Origin: GCA-2705995 sp048267965
GTDB lineage: Bacteria > Bacteroidota > Bacteroidia > Flavobacteriales_G > Salibacteraceae
Length of the DNA stretch: 64,000 nt
Direction of reading: 5' to 3'
NCBI GenBank assembly: GCA_048267965.1
Contig: JBLWWK010000006.1
Location: 1-64,000 of the forward strand
The position numbers were made by a program, and so were the translations under genes. Within the stretch, counting starts at the first letter, position 1. The number at the start of each line of letters is the position of its first letter. Below are positions 62,987 to 64,000 of the stretch, one piece after another. The notes beneath the pieces were generated by a model that ran no database searches, was not told where the DNA came from, and saw only the letters and a program-made list of their open reading frames with translations.

Positions 62987-63940
62987 TTGAAAATTGTATT
63001 TCTTGGAACACCCGATTTTGCGGTGGCCTCTCTTCAAGCATTGGTAGAATCTACGCACCAAGTGGTAGGCGTAGTTACCATGCCCGATAAAAAAGCGGGT
63101 CGAGGTAGAAAATTAACCGCTTCTCCGGTAAAAGAGTTTGCAGTAAACCACGGCATTCCTGTTTTGCAACCTACCAACTTAAAAGCTCCAGAATTTGTAG
63201 AAGAGCTAAAGGCTTTACAAGCCGATTTGCAGGTGGTGGTGGCTTTTAGAATGTTACCCGAAGTAGTCTGGAATATGCCTCGTTTAGGAACCATCAACGT
63301 CCATGCTTCGCTTTTACCCCAATACCGAGGGGCGGCTCCTATCAATTGGGCTATTATAAATGGAGAAACCGAAACGGGGGTGACCACCTTTCAATTACAG
63401 CATAAAATTGATACGGGAAACATTCTCTTACAAGAAAAACTACCCATTACCAAGAGCGATAATGCAGGCACAATTCACGATCAATTAATGGTACTCGGAG
63501 CTCAATTGCTTATTAAAACAGTGAATGGAATCGATCAACAAACCATTCAACCTATACCGCAAGAAGAGGTGCAAATTCAAGAAGAAAAAGAAGCTCCCAA
63601 AATCTTCAAATCCACTTGTTACATCGATTGGTCACAAAGCAACGAGCAAGTAGATTGTTTTATTCGCGGCTTAGCGCCCTACCCTGCTGCTTTAGCACGA
63701 CTCGTAACCGACACCGAAGAAACCTTCGATTTAAAAATATACGAAGCCAGCAGCAGCACCGAATCTCTTGCTATGGGAGAAGTAAAACAAACCTCTTCTT
63801 CTCTTTTTGTAGGTTGCTCGGTAGGAACCGTTGAAATCACAGAATTGCAATTTCCGGGTAAAAAGAGAATGCCCACAGAAGCTTTTTTAAGAGGATTTAA
63901 AAATCAATTTGTACGAGCTATTTCAGAAATTGAAGGATAA
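62987..63940 (+). CDS. fmt: Methionyl-tRNA formyltransferase
   Basis: 317 residues. Adds a formyl group to initiator Met-tRNA. N-terminal KIVFLGTPDFAVASL, formyl-transfer site NVHASLLPQYRGAAPINWAI in segments (catalytic N, H) and D-T-G-N, plus the C-terminal OB-like domain. It starts with TTG, the only codon that gives the full N-terminus. Exact motif at 63820-63829 reads Val-Gly-Thr. Confidence 0.95.
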   Translation: MKIVFLGTPDFAVASLQALVESTHQVVGVVTMPDKKAGRGRKLTASPVKEFAVNHGIPVLQPTNLKAPEFVEELKALQADLQVVVAFRMLPEVVWNMPRLGTINVHASLLPQYRGAAPINWAIINGETETGVTTFQLQHKIDTGNILLQEKLPITKSDNAGTIHDQLMVLGAQLLIKTVNGIDQQTIQPIPQEEVQIQEEKEAPKIFKSTCYIDWSQSNEQVDCFIRGLAPYPAALARLVTDTEETFDLKIYEASSSTESLAMGEVKQTSSSLFVGCSVGTVEITELQFPGKKRMPTEAFLRGFKNQFVRAISEIEG

Positions 63941-64000
63941 AAACCGCTAAAACCATGATTTATTCGGTTTTTAACAGCATCAATTGCACAAAAATCGTGT

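Larger units (their letters stand above)
2046..63829. repeat. Dispersed GGTAGGAACC word family
   Basis: Exact GGTAGGAACC on the plus strand begins at 2046, 3814, 10411, 15993, 18675, 26308, 32231, 33793, 34803, 35586, 41852, 55679, 60118 and 63820. The reverse complement begins at 2547, 7662, 12233, 36766, 37428, 40691, 43755 and 47127. The G variant GGTAGGAGCC or its complement begins at 6140, 16831, 20818, 21160, 23643, 42923 and 50180. Further near copies include 1565, 11537, 18728, 33125, 44404, 47269, 58333, 58750, 61117, 61276, 54333 and 62365. A preceding TC and following AT-rich bases are common. One random 10-mer would be expected about 0.1 times in 64 kb on both strands. Positions were read by eye. 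Confidence 0.85.

Noticed and set aside
2046..63829. GGTAGGAACC as a family of transcription terminators
   Set aside because: Most copies lie inside genes and are single; only one inverted pair was found, and it is between divergent genes.
2046..63829. CRISPR array explanation for the repeated word
   Set aside because: Copies are only 10 bases, irregularly spaced by kilobases, in both orientations and inside unrelated genes.

Overview
The window looks like a chromosomal segment of a member of Bacteroidota, most likely order Flavobacteriales; the family cannot be fixed from sequence alone. The evidence is the AT-rich coding style, type IX secretion (T9SS) sorting tails of both type A and type B, SprB and PKD repeat surface proteins, a TonB-dependent receptor, Bacteroidota -7 promoter elements of the form TAnnTTTG, and typical families such as MepB, CPXCG, LPP20-like lipoproteins and DUF6588. 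I see no phage, transposase, CRISPR array or rRNA. Most of the window is ordinary core genome.

Layout. 0-10 kb: dgkA, an LPP20-like lipoprotein, a lipoprotein MsrA, a CPXCG/thpR/DUF6588/rluE run, an exonuclease-GIY-YIG fusion, plsC, a lipase-TerB pair and a cation/proton antiporter. 10.7-14.2 kb: pyruvate carboxylase. 14-27 kb: unknown secreted protein, ssb, DUF2809, a carboxypeptidase-regulatory-like protein with no canonical start codon, a YeeZ-like reductase, a MutS2-like ATPase, an acyltransferase, a bile acid/sodium symporter family protein, RecQ, a six-helix DUF6580-like membrane protein and MepB. 27-30 kb: a 971-residue TPR protein. 30.1-36.4 kb: a cobalamin-riboswitch-controlled vitamin B12 acquisition operon (two T9SS surface proteins, a BtuB-like receptor, a beta-propeller lipoprotein and a DUF71 PP-loop ATPase). 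36.5-38.5 kb: three tandem diverged lipoproteins. 38.5-42.4 kb: YkgJ, HMG-CoA-lyase-like, pyrD, a membrane protein and a tRNA with anticodon CAT. 42.6-49.5 kb: M23 peptidase, PAP2, START-like protein, LptF/G permease, two glycosyltransferases and a second LPP20-like lipoprotein. 49.6-64 kb: membrane patatin, WYL regulator, SprB-repeat protein, a second RecQ, a 1450-residue PKD protein, an S4 RNA-binding protein and fmt.

The strongest unexplained signal is a near-palindromic 10-mer, GGTAGGAACC. It occurs at least 22 times exactly (either strand), against about 0.1 expected by chance, and about 48 times as the relaxed core GTAGGARC. It lies inside genes (mostly read as Val-Gly-Thr or Val-Pro-Thr, but also in other phases), in intergenic spaces and once as an inverted pair. 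Its density and behaviour resemble the DNA uptake sequences of Neisseria and Pasteurellaceae, although I know of no such sequence described for Bacteroidota. Counts were made by eye and are minimum values.

How genes work together: the B12 operon forms one translationally coupled unit (overlaps of 3-11 bp) below its riboswitch. Envelope biogenesis is spread over dgkA, plsC, the second acyltransferase, lptF/G, PAP2 and M23. Surface display via T9SS is represented by four cargo proteins. DNA repair and replication are represented by ssb, MutS2-like, two RecQ helicases and the exonuclease-nuclease fusion.
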